Positions 23,621 to 39,189 of a DNA stretch of 64,000 nucleotides are shown here, one piece after another (within the stretch, counting starts at the first letter, position 1; every line of letters starts with the position of its first letter). This DNA is from Epiperipatus broadwayi (lineage: Eukaryota > Onychophora > Udeonychophora > Euonychophora > Peripatidae). The notes below the pieces were generated by a model. It saw only the letters and a program-made list of their open reading frames with translations. It was not told the origin of the DNA and did no database searches. The position numbers and the translations under genes were made by a program. The DNA is taken from NCBI GenBank assembly GCA_028023455.1, contig JAQFVV010000946.1, positions 62,001 to 126,000 on the forward strand, in the 5' to 3' direction.

Positions 23621-26600
23621 AAAATTCAGATGGTCACCATGTTATAGATGGTAGCATAGTTAAGGAAATTTTCTTGTTATTCCATTTGGGAAACCTGAAA
23701 ATAATTGAAAAGTACATTGAGAGAGGGAAAGCTTAATCCCCGTCTAATATTGCTATAAATTTGGATTGGCTTTATATTCTTAAAAGACCCAACATCTGAA
23801 TAATGAGTTAGAGTTAGATGTATGAATGGAACATAAACATATAATTTTACTGAAACATATTTTTTTTAAAAAAAAGTATGTTTAACCTTAATTATAATCA
23901 TGTTAAATAAAAAAAAATGAGACAAGTAATGATTTTGAGATGAAAAGAAGAACTGCCAGTAATTTTTAGTTGAGATACTTCTAAAACTTTATGACATATA
24001 ATATTTGCTGTGTTTATGTCAGATATCTAAATATAGAAGAGAAGTATGATATCTAGCAAAGAGCATAACATTAAACATTTATGTTTCAAATATTAAAGAG
24101 ATTGATTATGGAAAAATTAAAAATTTAACATAATCAAAAGGGAATTCTTGACAACATAAAAAGACAGGTATTTGAAAGTTAAGATAGTTAAAATATTTTT
24201 ATTATACACTTTATGAAATTAAGAAATCATGGCTATCATAGAGGGAAGTTATTGACTTACTTGATTTTATATCACAGAAAAAAATAATATTTATAGAATA
24301 TGATCTCTTTATTTATAGTTTTATTATTATTCTGTATGAAGAAATAATGATAGCTTGAAAAATGTCCATTTTATTGATTTCTCTTCTAGAAATGTGTCCT
24401 ATGCTGGTCATATGATTCAGACAGTTTTCTAAGACATGATAAAAGCAAGGCATAGATTAATGAAAGCAAGAGATATAAGAACAAAGTAAGCAGAAGACTT
24501 TTAGTGAGACTTTTTAGTTAGGTGATAATGTTATGATTTTGACTATTCCCATAAATCACCATAAAAACATAACATATCAATAAGAAAAAAGTTTCTAAAA
24601 AACATGATGACCTGTTTACTATAATTTGCCAATATAACAATAATGCCTTTGAACTGTCTAGTAAAGATATGTTAATCAATGATGATAAGTAGATGCTTTG
24701 ATAGGTAAATGTATAAAATGTATGATTTATAGTATTGCTAATTGCGAATTTAAATATTCATATGATTGAGCTTTTTCTTGGAGAAGTTGGCCAAATTACA
24801 GGTGTGGATTTGTGCTCAAAATTCCACATAAGTTGATGGTGAAGCACCAGTTGAAAGATCCTGGAATCACTACCAAGTAACTGGTAGAAAGAAATTCACA
24901 GTGAAATGCTGAATAATTAATGATGAATTATAACTTAGAATAGAATGTTCAGTGAAGTTTTTTTAATATTCACAAAAGCTATCCAAATCAAGAGTCCCTG
25001 ACTAGCAACCATATATTGCACAGCTTGGCCGACAATGTCATTGCAACATCCTTGAGAAATTAAAATAGATTAAATATACAGTTTTTTATATTAAAATGAT
25101 TTTAAACTGACATTTCCAAAAGAAAGTAGGTTTAATAAACATTTACTAAGTTTACTTTAGTATTAAAATGTGATTTTAAATTGGGTACTTTGCTAACCAT
25201 ACAAAAAATTATTATTATTTATTAATAGATTTGTTCTAAAAATGTCCCACTAAATTTAAAAAGAGAATGTTAATATATATTATCTATACAAATATTTTTA
25301 TTGTTAATGTATAAATAGTTTGATTATGATTAAAATTGTTAAAAACATCAATTTATTTTTTGGTAGCTTTGAGTAGGACTTGAGTAAAAATTTTCTTATA
25401 TGTATATTTCTTTACATAGCCAGAAGTCATGAATTTTAAAATAAGATTATTTGAAGGAAACCCCTAATTTAGGCAAATTTGGTTATAATATTTTATTTTA
25501 GAGCTGAAAATGGTATGGCTCTGCAGAAAGTAGATAAAGTAATTTATATATGATTATTCAACAAAGTTTTATTGATAATAAATCCATAGTGAAATATTTT
25601 AGTTTTACTGTAATTGATTAATGTTATTATTTATTTATCATAATATTAATTGCTGAAACATTTTGTTTATGATGCAGTTACAAAATGAAAGGTATGAGAG
25701 TTTAGTTTATGAATATTTTATAATTTAAATGCTTGAAACACATTTAGTTTCATAAGGAGTTATTTACTTTCTGTTGTAAATAAAAATATGTTTGTAATTT
25801 CAATCTATAGTGACATTTAGGTGATGATGGAAGCATATAATATTGAAGTGGCAAAGTATATTTGTAATATATATATTAATCATAGTGAAGGGGTAATGTA
25901 CCTTCCTAGTTTAATGTATTTGATATGTTTATATAAATTTTTTAAGCCATTCATTTATTGTTTATAAGATTATTAATTATTAAAATCATTAATTGATATC
26001 TTCTCTAACTTTATTTCATTATATCTAATTTTAAATCATTATAAACACATCAGTATACAAGATAATATTTTTTCTTTGATCTTTCTTTTATTTTAAAAAT
26101 CATACACAATTTGTTTTAATATTTCATTTTAGAAGTTTCCTGAAGAAAATAAACATTTTAAAAATAAGAGTCAGAATATCTTCTCTGACTTTTATTATAT
26201 CTGAGTTTGAGACCTTATAAGGTACAAAATGTATAAATAGACAAAATAACAATTTCAATTTGGTTTATTTTTAATTTATCCTTTAAAAGGAATGCAGTTC
26301 ATTTTTATTTTATTTTAAGACAAAATAATACACAATAAAGTTTGCCATCTTGTTTTAAAAGTCACTGATCAAAAATTAAAATATTTCAATTTAAAAACAT
26401 ATATATTTTTAGTCAAAATAACATTCCTTATCTCTATATTAATAGGGGGATATAAATAACTTAGAAATGATTATATTTTAACCATACTTATGTGCGAATA
26501 TATGTATGCATATAAAGATATTGTAGATGCAAGATTATTATATTAGATTTGAAAATTAAAGAACAATGCAATGTTATTTTTGTTTTTAAAAATCAAACTT

Positions 26601-26866
26601 CTAAAAGAATATGTCAAAAAACATTTGTCTGTATTCAATGATAACAATGATCACTCAATGAATTTGAAAAAACAAATGAACTAGAATTAATTCTTAGTTA
26701 CAATAGCTAACGGTGACCTAAATAATGTATCACTCAAACAGATAATATAAATAGACCTAACTTTCATTTGAAAATTCCTTATTATTTTACTGCTTGTATA
26801 TATCTGCTTACTTCAATGTAAGCTATGTTTTTTTGATATATATATATTTGTACAAAATTGCAATGT
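23621..26866. other. No recognised gene
   Basis: AT-rich sequence. Parts of 23620-24900 may continue the decayed frame upstream, but no stretch is long enough to say. Confidence 0.4.
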
Positions 26867-26970
26867 ATTGTAACGTGACGCACGCTCTCAACGAGATAAG
26901 TTAAGGCAGTCGCATCTCACTATAGTCAGATTTAAGATCTTCGTACAGGGTGCCATGAATGATGTGATTT
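26867..26970. other. Short GC-richer island, possible LTR remnant
   Basis: TGTAACGTGACGCACGCTCT and a CAGGGTGCCAT box stand out in very AT-rich DNA. A related CAGGGCGCCATCT box occurs at 61021. TGTAAC starts and such boxes are seen in Gypsy LTRs, but no partner LTR or coding region was found, so this is weak. Confidence 0.25.
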
Positions 26971-27973
26971 AATTTTAATATAAAACTATACCTGTCCCAA
27001 ATAAATAATTTATTATTAATAAATTATTATATCTAAACCACATCAAATCAATTTTCACCTTAATTGATTTAACCGTTATGTTCAGATTACAAACTCAGGG
27101 AAGTTTAACAATTGACTCTCTTCAGGGGTTCCTATCAATATACTAGAGGAATAATAACAAATTTCATTAACTCTTTAAAATGGGTTTCATGAAGTTAATA
27201 TAATAATTAATAAAGATTATTATATTAAATGTTTGATTTTATCTTATAAAATCAAATAAATAAATAAAATAAATTAAAGACTTCATTTAGTTTAATATAA
27301 AACATAATTATTTATTTAACAAATAAATAACTTAAACTTTATAATATATAAGAATTATTTATATATTTACTACCTTATATTAAAAATATAAATATATTCT
27401 ATTTACCCACGGTAGATATATTTTTTAATTTATAAAACTACATGATTTTAAACTTATATAAATATATATATCTAAATATTAAGATGACTATATTAAAATT
27501 ATTATATAATAAATATATTATACAAATAATAATCTAATTTAATATAGCCAAAGCCCTAATAGCAAAAATATAGTACAGTATTAGTAAAAATTAGTCACAT
27601 GACTTATATAGCTTGCATTACCAATATGTAATATATAAAGAACCTACTAATAGCTCTAAACAAGCTTATTTATTTATTTTTTAATGATAAATGCTACAAG
27701 AGAAAGTACCTGAAGCCTTTAACTATGATGGTCTCCATCCCCAGACCATTTTTACTAATATTATATTTTTGCTATTAGGGCTTTAGCTATTTTAAATTGC
27801 TAAGCCTACTAATATATGGGATCAATGAATTTAGTTCAGGCCCATATCGTTTCTTTAGTTAAAGATCTGAATTTGAAGACATGTAGGTGTCTGAAGATTT
27901 AGTTCTTTTTCTTAATATTTAAGAATTAGATAAATGCTTGGTTTGAATTAGTATTTTAAATCCAATGTCCTAG

Positions 27974-28014
27974 CTCCTCACTGAAAAGAGCCATAGCTTG
28001 AAACTGGTCTGGGA
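27974..28014 (+). ncRNA. Hammerhead-like motif with a G-to-A core change
   Basis: UCCUCA, core CUGAAAA (G8 replaced by A), stem II G-AGC-CAUA-GCU-U, GAA, stem III AC-UG-GU, cleavage base C, then UGGGAA. The fold is preserved apart from the outer stem I, but loss of G8 predicts inactivity. Confidence 0.55.
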
Positions 28015-28388
28015 ATGGGGACCATCATAGATAAAGGCTTCAGGTACTTTCTCTTGTAGCATTTATCATTAAAAAATAAATAAATAAACTTATTTAGAGC
28101 TATTAGCAGGCTCTTTATATATTACATATTGGTAATGCAATCTATATAAATCATGTGACTAATTTTTACTAATATTATATTTTTGTTATTAGGGCTTTAG
28201 TTATATAAAATTTCTAAGCCTACTAATATATAGGATCACTGAATTTAGTTCAAGCATATATACTTTTTAGTTAAAGATATGAATTTGAAGACACGTAGAT
28301 GTCTGAAGATTTAGTTCTTTTTCTTAATATTTAAGAATTGGATAAATGCTTGGCTTGAGTTAGTATTTTGAATCCAATGTCCTAATTC

Positions 28389-28420
28389 CTCACTGAAGAA
28401 AGCCATAGCGGGATGGACAC
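28389..28420 (+). ncRNA. Hammerhead-like motif remnant with GAAA deleted
   Basis: Keeps UCCUCA, CUGAAGA and the AGC-CAUA-GC stem II. A deletion removes the GAAA and stem III, joining directly to GGGATGG. Confidence 0.5.
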
Positions 28421-28791
28421 CATCATAGATAAATGCTTCAGGTACTTTCTCTTGTAGCATTTATCATTAAATATTAAATAAATAAGCTTGTTTAGAGCTA
28501 TTAGCACGCTCTTTATATATTACATATTGGTAATGCAAGCTATATAAGTCATGTGACATGTGACTAATTTTTACTAATATTATATTTTTGCTATTAGGGC
28601 TTTAGCTATATTAAATTTCTAAGCTTACTAATATATAGGAACACTGAATTTAGTTCAAGCACATATACTTTTTAGTTAAAGATATGGATTTGAAGACATG
28701 TAGGTGTCTAAAGATTTAATTCTTTTTCTTAATATTTAAGAATTAGATAAATGCCTGGCTTGAGTTAGTGTAATGAATCTAATGTCCTAAT

Positions 28792-28838
28792 TCCTCACTG
28801 AAGAGAGCCATAGCTTGAAACCCATCTCGGGATGGACA
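28792..28838 (+). ncRNA. Hammerhead-like motif with intact core and altered stem III
   Basis: UCCUCA, core CUGAAGA (position 7 is free), stem II G-AGC-CAUA-GCU-U and GAA are intact. Stem III reads AC-CC-AU with a C-A mismatch, and the following bases UCGGG pair poorly with stem I. Confidence 0.5.
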
Positions 28839-28943
28839 CCATCATAGATAAAGGCTTCAGATACTTTCTCTTGTAGCATTTATCATTAAAAAATAAATAA
28901 ATAAGCTTGTTTAGAGATATTAGTGGGCTCTTTATATATTACA

Positions 28944-30720
28944 GAGGCTGTCAATAACCTGTCAGTCTACATGAGAGCACCAATAGACTGACACTATCTA
29001 CAGATAGGCAGTAAACATCAGTTTTAGTTTACAAATTACATTACATTTACATGGCATAGAATGAATGACTTTTGGAAGAGAGAACAAAGCAATCACTCAG
29101 AGGTAGCAGAAAAACAAAAACAAAACAAATTATGGAAATGCTAGTTAAATAGATGTTCTTTGAGCTATTATGAAAACATAGCTTGTAACTGAAATTTGGA
29201 CCCCCTTTTCTTCATTTTTATATCAACAACATCCTCAGGTTTTTCTGTGTAGTGCTTTGAGCATAGAAGATAGTCAGGCTTAATAAAACAAATTTATTAA
29301 TTAAATGTGTTACTCAGCGATTCATTTTCCTCCTTTTTGGCAAGCAATTTTCCAGAGATATTTCTCTATATGAGGAGTGTAGTATGAAATGAGGCTAGAT
29401 AGCACTCCAACTCTAAAACATAGTAGAGTAAGAAGGAACTCGTTCGCAGAGCGTGATCTGAGTTCAGAAACAGAGCACAAAGCTTATGTCCAGTCAATCA
29501 TATGTTTAACGAGTAAAGATTTTGGGAGTCTTATCCTGAGACATCTGTAAGATAAGCCCACCAATATGAAGACAGAAGTAAGACATAATTCAAAACGTAT
29601 TTCCGACTCCTCAAGTAACACAAGAAAGATTAAGACGGAAAAACAATCCGTTTTTTAAAAAATCAAGCCCGAAATTAAATACTGATGTCTAAATTCTAAT
29701 GCTACAAAAGCCCTTATGAGACTAAGGTAAAAAATTAGTAGATTAAAAAGAAATCCCCTTATATTATTGGTCTTTATATAATTGTTTATATATATGAATA
29801 ATAGTGGCTTAATAAAATAATACGAGAACTCTCTGTAATCAACTCTAACCACCTTGTTAATGAAACTTATTTAGCATTTCTTGATTATATAAACACTCTC
29901 TCCCTCACCCACTTAATAATATATATATATGTTTATTTCAAATAATTTCACCTTAATTAAATGACTACATATATACGCATATGTGATTATAATTCAAATG
30001 AAAAAGCAAAATGAGACATTAAAAAAAATTATAAGCTGAGTTTAGTTTCAGTTATTTTGACTTAAATGAGAACGATCTATTGATTTCTTTTATAACAAAT
30101 AAAAAAACAACAACATTAATTTAGAATGACCTTTGCGCTTCGCCGTTTCTCAATGAGGTAAAATAATATATATGAAAAAAACAAAAACAAATGACAATAC
30201 ATTTTATCATTCTACTTTGAGATTCGCACAAAAGCGACCAAACTCTAGTGTCAAATTATCTTATCTAGAGATCTAGATGAGTCGCCGTTATACCAGAAAA
30301 GAAATCAAAATTTTTAATAGTAAAATTTAATAATATATTTTTTAAACAATTTAAGTCACACACCTATATATAAAACTAAATGTACGCATAGGTTTTTTAT
30401 TGATTATAATATTATAAAGTGAATTGAACACTAATACAAAGTTTATGTTATCGGTAATTTTTGAAATGCCTATGTCTTTAGTTAGATAGCCATAGAAATA
30501 TTCTAGTCCACAGTTAGTACTGTGACGGCTTATTAGGATTTCGTTGATCTTTCTACTTTTATTGACTTTCTATTCTGGGCATCCATTAAGAGCAACAGGT
30601 ATTGGGTCAGGCAAGATTTTTCTGGCACTCTACATTTCTTCACTACAGCATTCCAGTTCCAGCAAACAGGAAACGCCGTCGAGAAAGAGAGAGAAAAAAT
30701 CTATTCAGCCATTTGAACTA
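28944..30720. other. Unclassified, with GC-richer patches
   Basis: Patches near 29330-29620, 30120-30300 and 30510-30700 are less AT-rich than the neighbourhood and may be old repeat copies. A hairpin near 28959-28993 pairs GTCAGTCTA with TAGACTGAC. No coding region was recognised; the minus frame at 29655-29852 is unsupported. Confidence 0.35.
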
Positions 30721-32790
30721 TAGCACACATGTTAAGTTTCTCTTATAGCAGTTTACAATCCATGCGGCAAAGCTTTCATGGGTACAAGAGAGAGAACAAA
30801 AGACAGGAATCTCTCAATTTATACTCACCCTGTTGGCCATCTTGCATTCCAATCTCATTGTTTTGATATCTTATGTTTTTAAATAAAATTTTTAAAATTA
30901 ATTATTGCTATCTGATTGACAATCTTTTCTCTAATGAGTTCTGTGATTCCAAAATTTCTCTTTGTTATCTACAATTTAAAACTTTTACCTTTATTTTATA
31001 AAATTTCTTGAATGCATTATATATTTTTATTAAATACTTTCAAGTTTCTATTTAATTTAACCTAGCATCACTATAAATATATATATTCCTTTCCTGTGTT
31101 TGTTAAATTAAATAGGTTGTATGCCTATTAATTTAAATTTATTTTTTAAAATTATATTTTGAACAGTATTGCATTTTATATATCTCTGAATTGTTGTTAG
31201 CTTTAACTAATGTTAGAAATGCTTCTGGAAATGAACATAATTAGAAATAGCCTAATGCCATGTCCGTAATTATAATTAAAATAGTGATATCGAAAAGCTT
31301 GTGATCATAGCATTTTATTGGTAATTATATGTTGACAATTTTCATCTTTAATTAAATATTTTTAGAAAAAAGTAACATTTATATCTTTCCAATTACTTTC
31401 ATCTATTAGTCATATCATTCAAATCGCTTATATAATGTACTATTTTGAAATGAAATTATTTTCTTCTCTTCTTCAAGTAAGCTGACTTAATAAAAAAAAC
31501 AATACTAATATGGGACTCTAACGATGATCTTTGTATTTATAAATACTGAATTTAGGCAATTCTGTCAATGCTATGTATTATTACTAACACTTCAATGTAT
31601 TTAACAATTTTTTTTTAAAAAAGCATTTGGCGATTTATCTAAATGATAGAAATAGTGTAACATATAACAAGATTACAATTAAATAACAATAAAAATAGTA
31701 CCAAAATTAAAAGTTACAACATTTTTATCTAAATCATGATTTTGTTTATTATAATAGACGTATAGACATTTTCAGGTAGATAGTTGCATGGGAATAAATA
31801 TACGATATATATATATGTTTTTTGGTTTATAATTTTCGCCAAAGAAGATGCATTTGTTTAAAAATAAAACCATAGTAGTGGTTAACAAGAAACAGTAATT
31901 ACTAAGTTTTAAAAAAACTACCCATATATGAATAGTGAGTGTGTGTGCATACATGCAATTTTCTTTCATGTATATACAAATAATTATATGCTGGTAAATT
32001 TATTATTAAAATGTATATAAAACAAAAGGTGTTTAATAACTAGAAAAATTAAAGTGATAAATAAATTACAACAACAAAAAAAGAAACTTTTAAATTTAAT
32101 AAAAGTGTTAAAATATTCATTATTGGGGATTAAGAAAGGAGCTTGTTATACGCAGAATCTTGATATTGTGTAAGCCTGGGTAAACAGAGAAATTTTCGTT
32201 TCTGAATCCTGAATAAGCAGCATTCAGAGATGGAATGTGTAATAATACGAGTTTATTTAATTTTTATTTTTATTTTTTATCTAAAAGAAAGCAATGAAAG
32301 CAAAAGTAATAATAAAAAGGCATACGATGGGTGAGTATTGATGTTATTTATTATATATTTTTATACTTTTTAAAATTATTATTAACAAAAAGTAAAACAA
32401 TTTATTGCTTAAACGGTTTTATATCCACTTCCCGGAGGCAACCAGACCAACAAAAACAAACAATGTACATTATTAATTTTTAATTCAATTTTTCAATCTG
32501 AAATCTCTAGTAGTTTGCATATGTTTAAGATAGTTATTAGAAAATCGCCTAGAAATTAGCAAGCATACAAATGCCAGTACAATTTATTGTTATTTAAAAA
32601 TATTTTGAACTATTTTCGCATCTTATAAATATGTATGATTTTACTCTTCTCTCAAAATATGTTAAAGTGTCAGAACAGCATCTGATGATTTTTCTAAGAT
32701 TTTTTCTTACTAATATGACGTTTTCAAAATGTATCAAATGTTTAAACGATAATTAATCAATCTACATATCTACTTAAGGGCCTCCAACCT
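30721..32790. other. No recognised gene
   Basis: AT-rich sequence with several (TA)n tracts. The short frame at 31772-31969 is not supported. Confidence 0.4.
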
Positions 32791-32797
32791 TTTCGTC

Positions 32798-34729
<1,932 letters not shown>

Positions 34730-34759
34730 ATAGTCTAATAAGCTTTTGAATATCTCTAT

Positions 34760-34798
34760 CCTCAGACCAGTTTCTAGCTCTGGCTGACATCAGTGAGG
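34760..34798 (-). ncRNA. Hammerhead-like motif with the last core A changed
   Basis: Minus strand: CCUCA, core CUGAUGU (A9 to U), stem II C-AGC-CAGA-GCU-A, GAA, AC-UG-GU, cleavage base C, UGAGG pairing with CCUCA. The stems are well kept, but the A9 change predicts loss of activity. Confidence 0.55.
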
Positions 34799-35425
34799 TG
34801 CTAGGATATTTAGACATTAGATTTAAAAATACCAGGTCAAGCCCCAGCATTTATCTAATAATTAATTACTAAGTAAAAAATCTTAAATTTCCAGATATCC
34901 ACTTGTCTTCAAATCCAGCTATCTAACTTAGATAGCCATACGGAACTGAACTAATTTTAGATACACCATATATTAATAGCTTTACTAATATAAAATTACC
35001 AAAGCCTCAGAAAAAACAATAATTGCAAGGAAATCAAATCATACATCATGTGATTAAATTTAATAAGCTTGTACTACAAATGTTATATAATGAGTGTGGT
35101 AATGCTAGAATATTCAGGCATTAGATTTAAAAATACCAGGTCAAGTCCCAGCATTTATCTAATTGTTAGTCATGTGATGTATGATTTGATTTCCTTGCAA
35201 TTATTGTTTTGCTCTTGTGGCTTTGGTGATTTTATATTGCTAAAGCTATTAATATATGGTGTATCTTAACTTAGTTTATTCCCATATAGCTATTTATGTT
35301 AGATGATTGGATTTGAACACATATGGATGTCTGGAAATTTAAGATATTTTACTTAATAGTTAACTATTAGATAATGCTGAGGTTTGACCTGATATTTTTA
35401 AATCTAATGTCTGAATATACTAGCA

Positions 35426-35464
35426 CCTCACTGATGATAACTAGAGCTAGAAACTGGTCTGAGG
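35426..35464 (+). ncRNA. Hammerhead-ribozyme-like motif with complete core
   Basis: CCUCA, core CUGAUGA, stem II UAAC-UAGA-GCUA (one A-C mismatch), GAA, stem III AC-UG-GU, cleavage base C (35459), then UGAGG, complementary to CCUCA. All invariant positions are present. Confidence 0.65.
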
Positions 35465-35585
35465 ATAGGGATATTCAGAAAAGCTTGTTAAGAGCTATTT
35501 GCATGCTCATTATATGACATTTGTAGTACAAGCTTATTAAATTAAGTCATGTGATGTATGACTTGATTTCCCTGCAATTATATAT

Positions 35586-38500
35586 ATATATAAAACACAT
35601 ATATATTTATATATACATATGCATGTTATTGTTCTATTATATTGCTAAATCTAAGACAATAAGTGTTATTATTTCCCAAATAAAGAACGTTTATTAAAGA
35701 AAAGAATTATATAATTTTAGATCAGTCTTGATCAGATTCAAACTGATCAATTCTATTTTTAAAACATAAAGACAGTCAATTTAACTAAAATCCTCAATCT
35801 GATCACTTCTTTTTTTTTTTAATAATATGAAAAGTTAATTTTGAATTATGATCCATGTTTTTATTTTAAACTCTCTAAAAGTAAACTAAGAAATAATTAT
35901 TCGCTATATATATTTGATTTTTGAATAAAGAAAACATTTTTGGAATCCACCTAATAGTCAATATCTCATAATGGATTTGAATATTATATCACTTTTGATA
36001 AAAGGTGAAACGATCAACAAAATTCATCTGTACAATTACAGAGAATATACATTTATTACTAAACGCCTTACTGGATATGAAATAAAAGCTATTACAAATC
36101 TAGAGTTTTATTCAATTACGCAAGTGCAATCAATACTATATATAAATATAAACAATTAGTTATTGATTTGATTTTTACCTAATAATTATATAAACATATT
36201 ATCCTTTTTATTATTTACTCTGATTCACAAAATCCCATTATATATTTCTTATTTTGGAATGTTTTCCTGGAAAACTTGGACTTTATCAAAGAATTATAGA
36301 ATCAAAGCAAAAGCAATTACATGAAATAAATATAATCTTTCTTTTTGTTTTTAGCATTTATCGACATATTAATGCAAAATAATCAGTCATTATCTTTAAT
36401 AATATAACAGAATGTTTTATATTTTTTATTATGAAAATAAGAAAAAAGAAAATATTTTTTAAATTTATTTCTATTAATAATGAAAGAACAAATGAGTAGA
36501 CCAGAAGTAACTTGTAGAAATCTAAAAATACAATTTTATTTATAGGTTTAAATGAAATATAAATTTAAAGACTTTAAAATCAAATATGTTAAAATAAGAA
36601 TAGTGTCAGTGCATAAAAAGAAAAGAATGTTTATTAGAAAAATCTCTTTGTTTATATACATACATATTGTTGAAATTATAAATGCAAAGGCAAAAACATA
36701 TGTCTGAAGAGATAGTATAAAGTTTATAAAAAATATTTAGTAAAGAAATATTTTTTTATTTCATCACTATACAAATCATCACGAGGACATGGTATTTTGT
36801 TCAACACATCACGTGACATTTTATTCCCTGTATATATTATTCGATCATGTGAATTTTATTTATTGTCCAATCATGTAATAATATATATATTATTACATTT
36901 TAAAACTATTATGCAATATTTAAATATACAATATATGTACAAACATTGACGAATGGTTTTTTAAAATATAAGGCTTTTTAAAAAAATATTTAGTAAGTGT
37001 TTTTTTATAATTAATTAGTAATTTTTTTCTTTTTTCAAGCGAATAATATAAACAAAAACTGAAACTCTGAATATAATTTGTAAATTATTTTTTGTATTTT
37101 ATAAGATTACAAATGTTCCATTTTGTAATTCATTGTTCTTCCTTTGATGCTTGGTTTTATTTAATTTTATAAATATCCAAAATTTCTAACTAAATTACTG
37201 ATTAACAGAGTTTAACCTTTTTTTTTTACTGGGACAAACTTATTCCTAATAATTTGGAAAACTTATACAAAACTTTAAACATTAAAATACAGTTATTAGA
37301 TGTTTGTCAGATCTATCGTTCATATATTTTAATATTTTAAAAGTTTCATTTCTAATTCATTAGTTTGTTATTAGTTATTTTTGTTTACAAATAAAAATTA
37401 CCATTCCATTTACAGTTTCAGTTTACTTTATTTACTTGTAAAAAAAAAAACACCTATAAATTACAAGAAAAAGCACTTTTCAAATAATTACATATGAAAT
37501 AGATGTTTTTTATTTTAAAATATCGTATCATAAATGGGAAATGTGATGAAAAGTACACACAATGATTTGTATAGTAATTAAAAGAATACATGAAGATGTG
37601 TACATGTGATGAAATGTTATATGATGAAGCATTAAGATCTAATATGCATAGATAACTATTACCTGTGAGTGATATAAACATTAAAATATGAACAGATTTA
37701 TGTAAAAACTGTATTTTGTAAAAACTAGTACATGTATTATATGTTGTTATATCTGAATAGAATACTCACCCTAGCTATCATGATTTAATGAATTATAAAA
37801 TATCTATGAAATAAGTGTATTATATAATCATATATGTTTGTTTATAATGACTCTTTGGAAAATAAAAATTTCTTCAATAAGTATCACATGAAAATTAATG
37901 TGTTGTTTTATACATATTAAAGATGAGAAATTTCGGTACTTACAAAATATTCCTGCTGGAAGCTTGCCATCTGTTTTTATTTTAAATATTCCTATGCACA
38001 ATAGAGCTGACTCTAAGTTTTCCTATTCAATATTTATTTGGTTTTTATTTATTAAAATAATAAAGAAACACACAAGGCCAAAGGATTGTAATTAAAAAGA
38101 TTTTAATTTAAATGCAGTAAAGAAAATAAAAATAAAACATGAATAAGCAAAGTACAACAAACATGGTTATTCATGTTGGGGAAAGACATTACTTTTTGGG
38201 CAAGTACAATTCCATAATTTTGAAAATATTCCAAATGCTTCTTGTTCTGTCAATGGAAGATTCCAAATTTTAGTCATACTTCCAAAAATGATAAAGAAAA
38301 AAAGGAAGGTTATAAAAATAATGACAGTTTTAGTTAACAAATGTAATAAGAATCATGATAATTTTGGCAACATATTAATTGTTTACCATAAGTTAAGGAT
38401 TTATCGTGTGTTAATGTTGAATCTTACATTGTGAATGGTCAAAATATTTATTAATATATTTTTTTCTCAAAAATATTTTTTCAAACGTGTAGCTCATTAA

Positions 38501-39189
38501 CTTTAACAAATATTAACAAATGTATTTTAAATAGAATGTTAATTTTGAAAAATTTGAAGACATTTTAAATAAATTTCATTCACAACATAACATTCAAACA
38601 TTAGCACATGGTAAACTCTTAACATGTAGTGAACACTTAATACATGACTAAAATTAACATGATTTTTTTAAACATTCATTAACTGAAATTATCATTATTT
38701 TTTTAACTTTCCTTTTTTGCTGTATCATTTTTGAAGTATGATTAAAATTTGAATTTTACTATTCAAAGAACAAGATGCAGTGAAATATTTTCAAAACTAT
38801 GGGATATCACTCATCTGAAAAATGATGTCTGTCTTCTGACATGAATAACCATATTTGTTATGGTTCACTTAATCATGTTTTCTTTTCTTTACCACATTTA
38901 CATTAAAAAAAATTTTAATTACAAAGCTTTGGACTTTTGTGTTTCTATATCATTTAAATAAATAAAAAAACAATTAAGTATTAAATACAATACTTAGTGT
39001 TAACCCTACTGTTTATGCCAGGTATTGGAAGCCTCTAAAATGAAGTATTTAAAAACAAAACAGATGGCAACTTTTCAGCAGATGTATGTAAGTATCAGAA
39101 ATGCTTCTATAGGTTTTTAGAATTTTATATATATTAGATAAAAAAATCCTCTATTTGTATAACAATATGTTTCCATATATGTATATAAT
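35586..39189. other. No recognised gene
   Basis: AT-rich DNA. Short frames at 35971-36159, 37454-37681 and 37898-38095 have no recognisable content. No transposon ends were identified. Confidence 0.4.

Larger units (their letters stand above)
27532..28943. repeat. Ribozyme-bearing satellite array of about 400-420-bp units, with an inverted left end
   Basis: Direct units start with TTTTTACTAATATTATA at about 27748, 28166 and 28568. To their left, 27532-27747 is a partial unit in the opposite orientation. The flip is at CCCCAGACCAT (27740-27749), which is the stem I/stem III edge of the ribozyme motif. Units share GACATGTAGGTGTCTGAAGA and TGCTTGGTTTGAATTAGT-like blocks. All three ribozyme motifs are damaged, and unit divergence is much greater than in the 4-6.6 kb array, so this array is older. 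Confidence 0.85.
34730..35585. repeat. Inverted pair of ribozyme-bearing units, about 420 bp each
   Basis: The left unit (about 34730-35095) is followed by a partial unit in the same orientation (35096-35165). After that the sequence turns over into a unit in the opposite orientation (35166-35585). Both sides end in (TA)n tracts. Shared blocks include TTAGATTTAAAAATACCAGG, CAGCATTTATCTAAT and CATGTGATGTATGA. The short frame at 35069-35269 is repeat-derived. Orientation of the ribozyme relative to the GACATGT-like box is the same as in the other arrays. Confidence 0.82.

Noticed and set aside
26867-30700. A single LTR retrotransposon spanning the GC-richer patches
   Set aside because: No repeated ends or pol motifs were found, and a ribozyme array sits in the middle.
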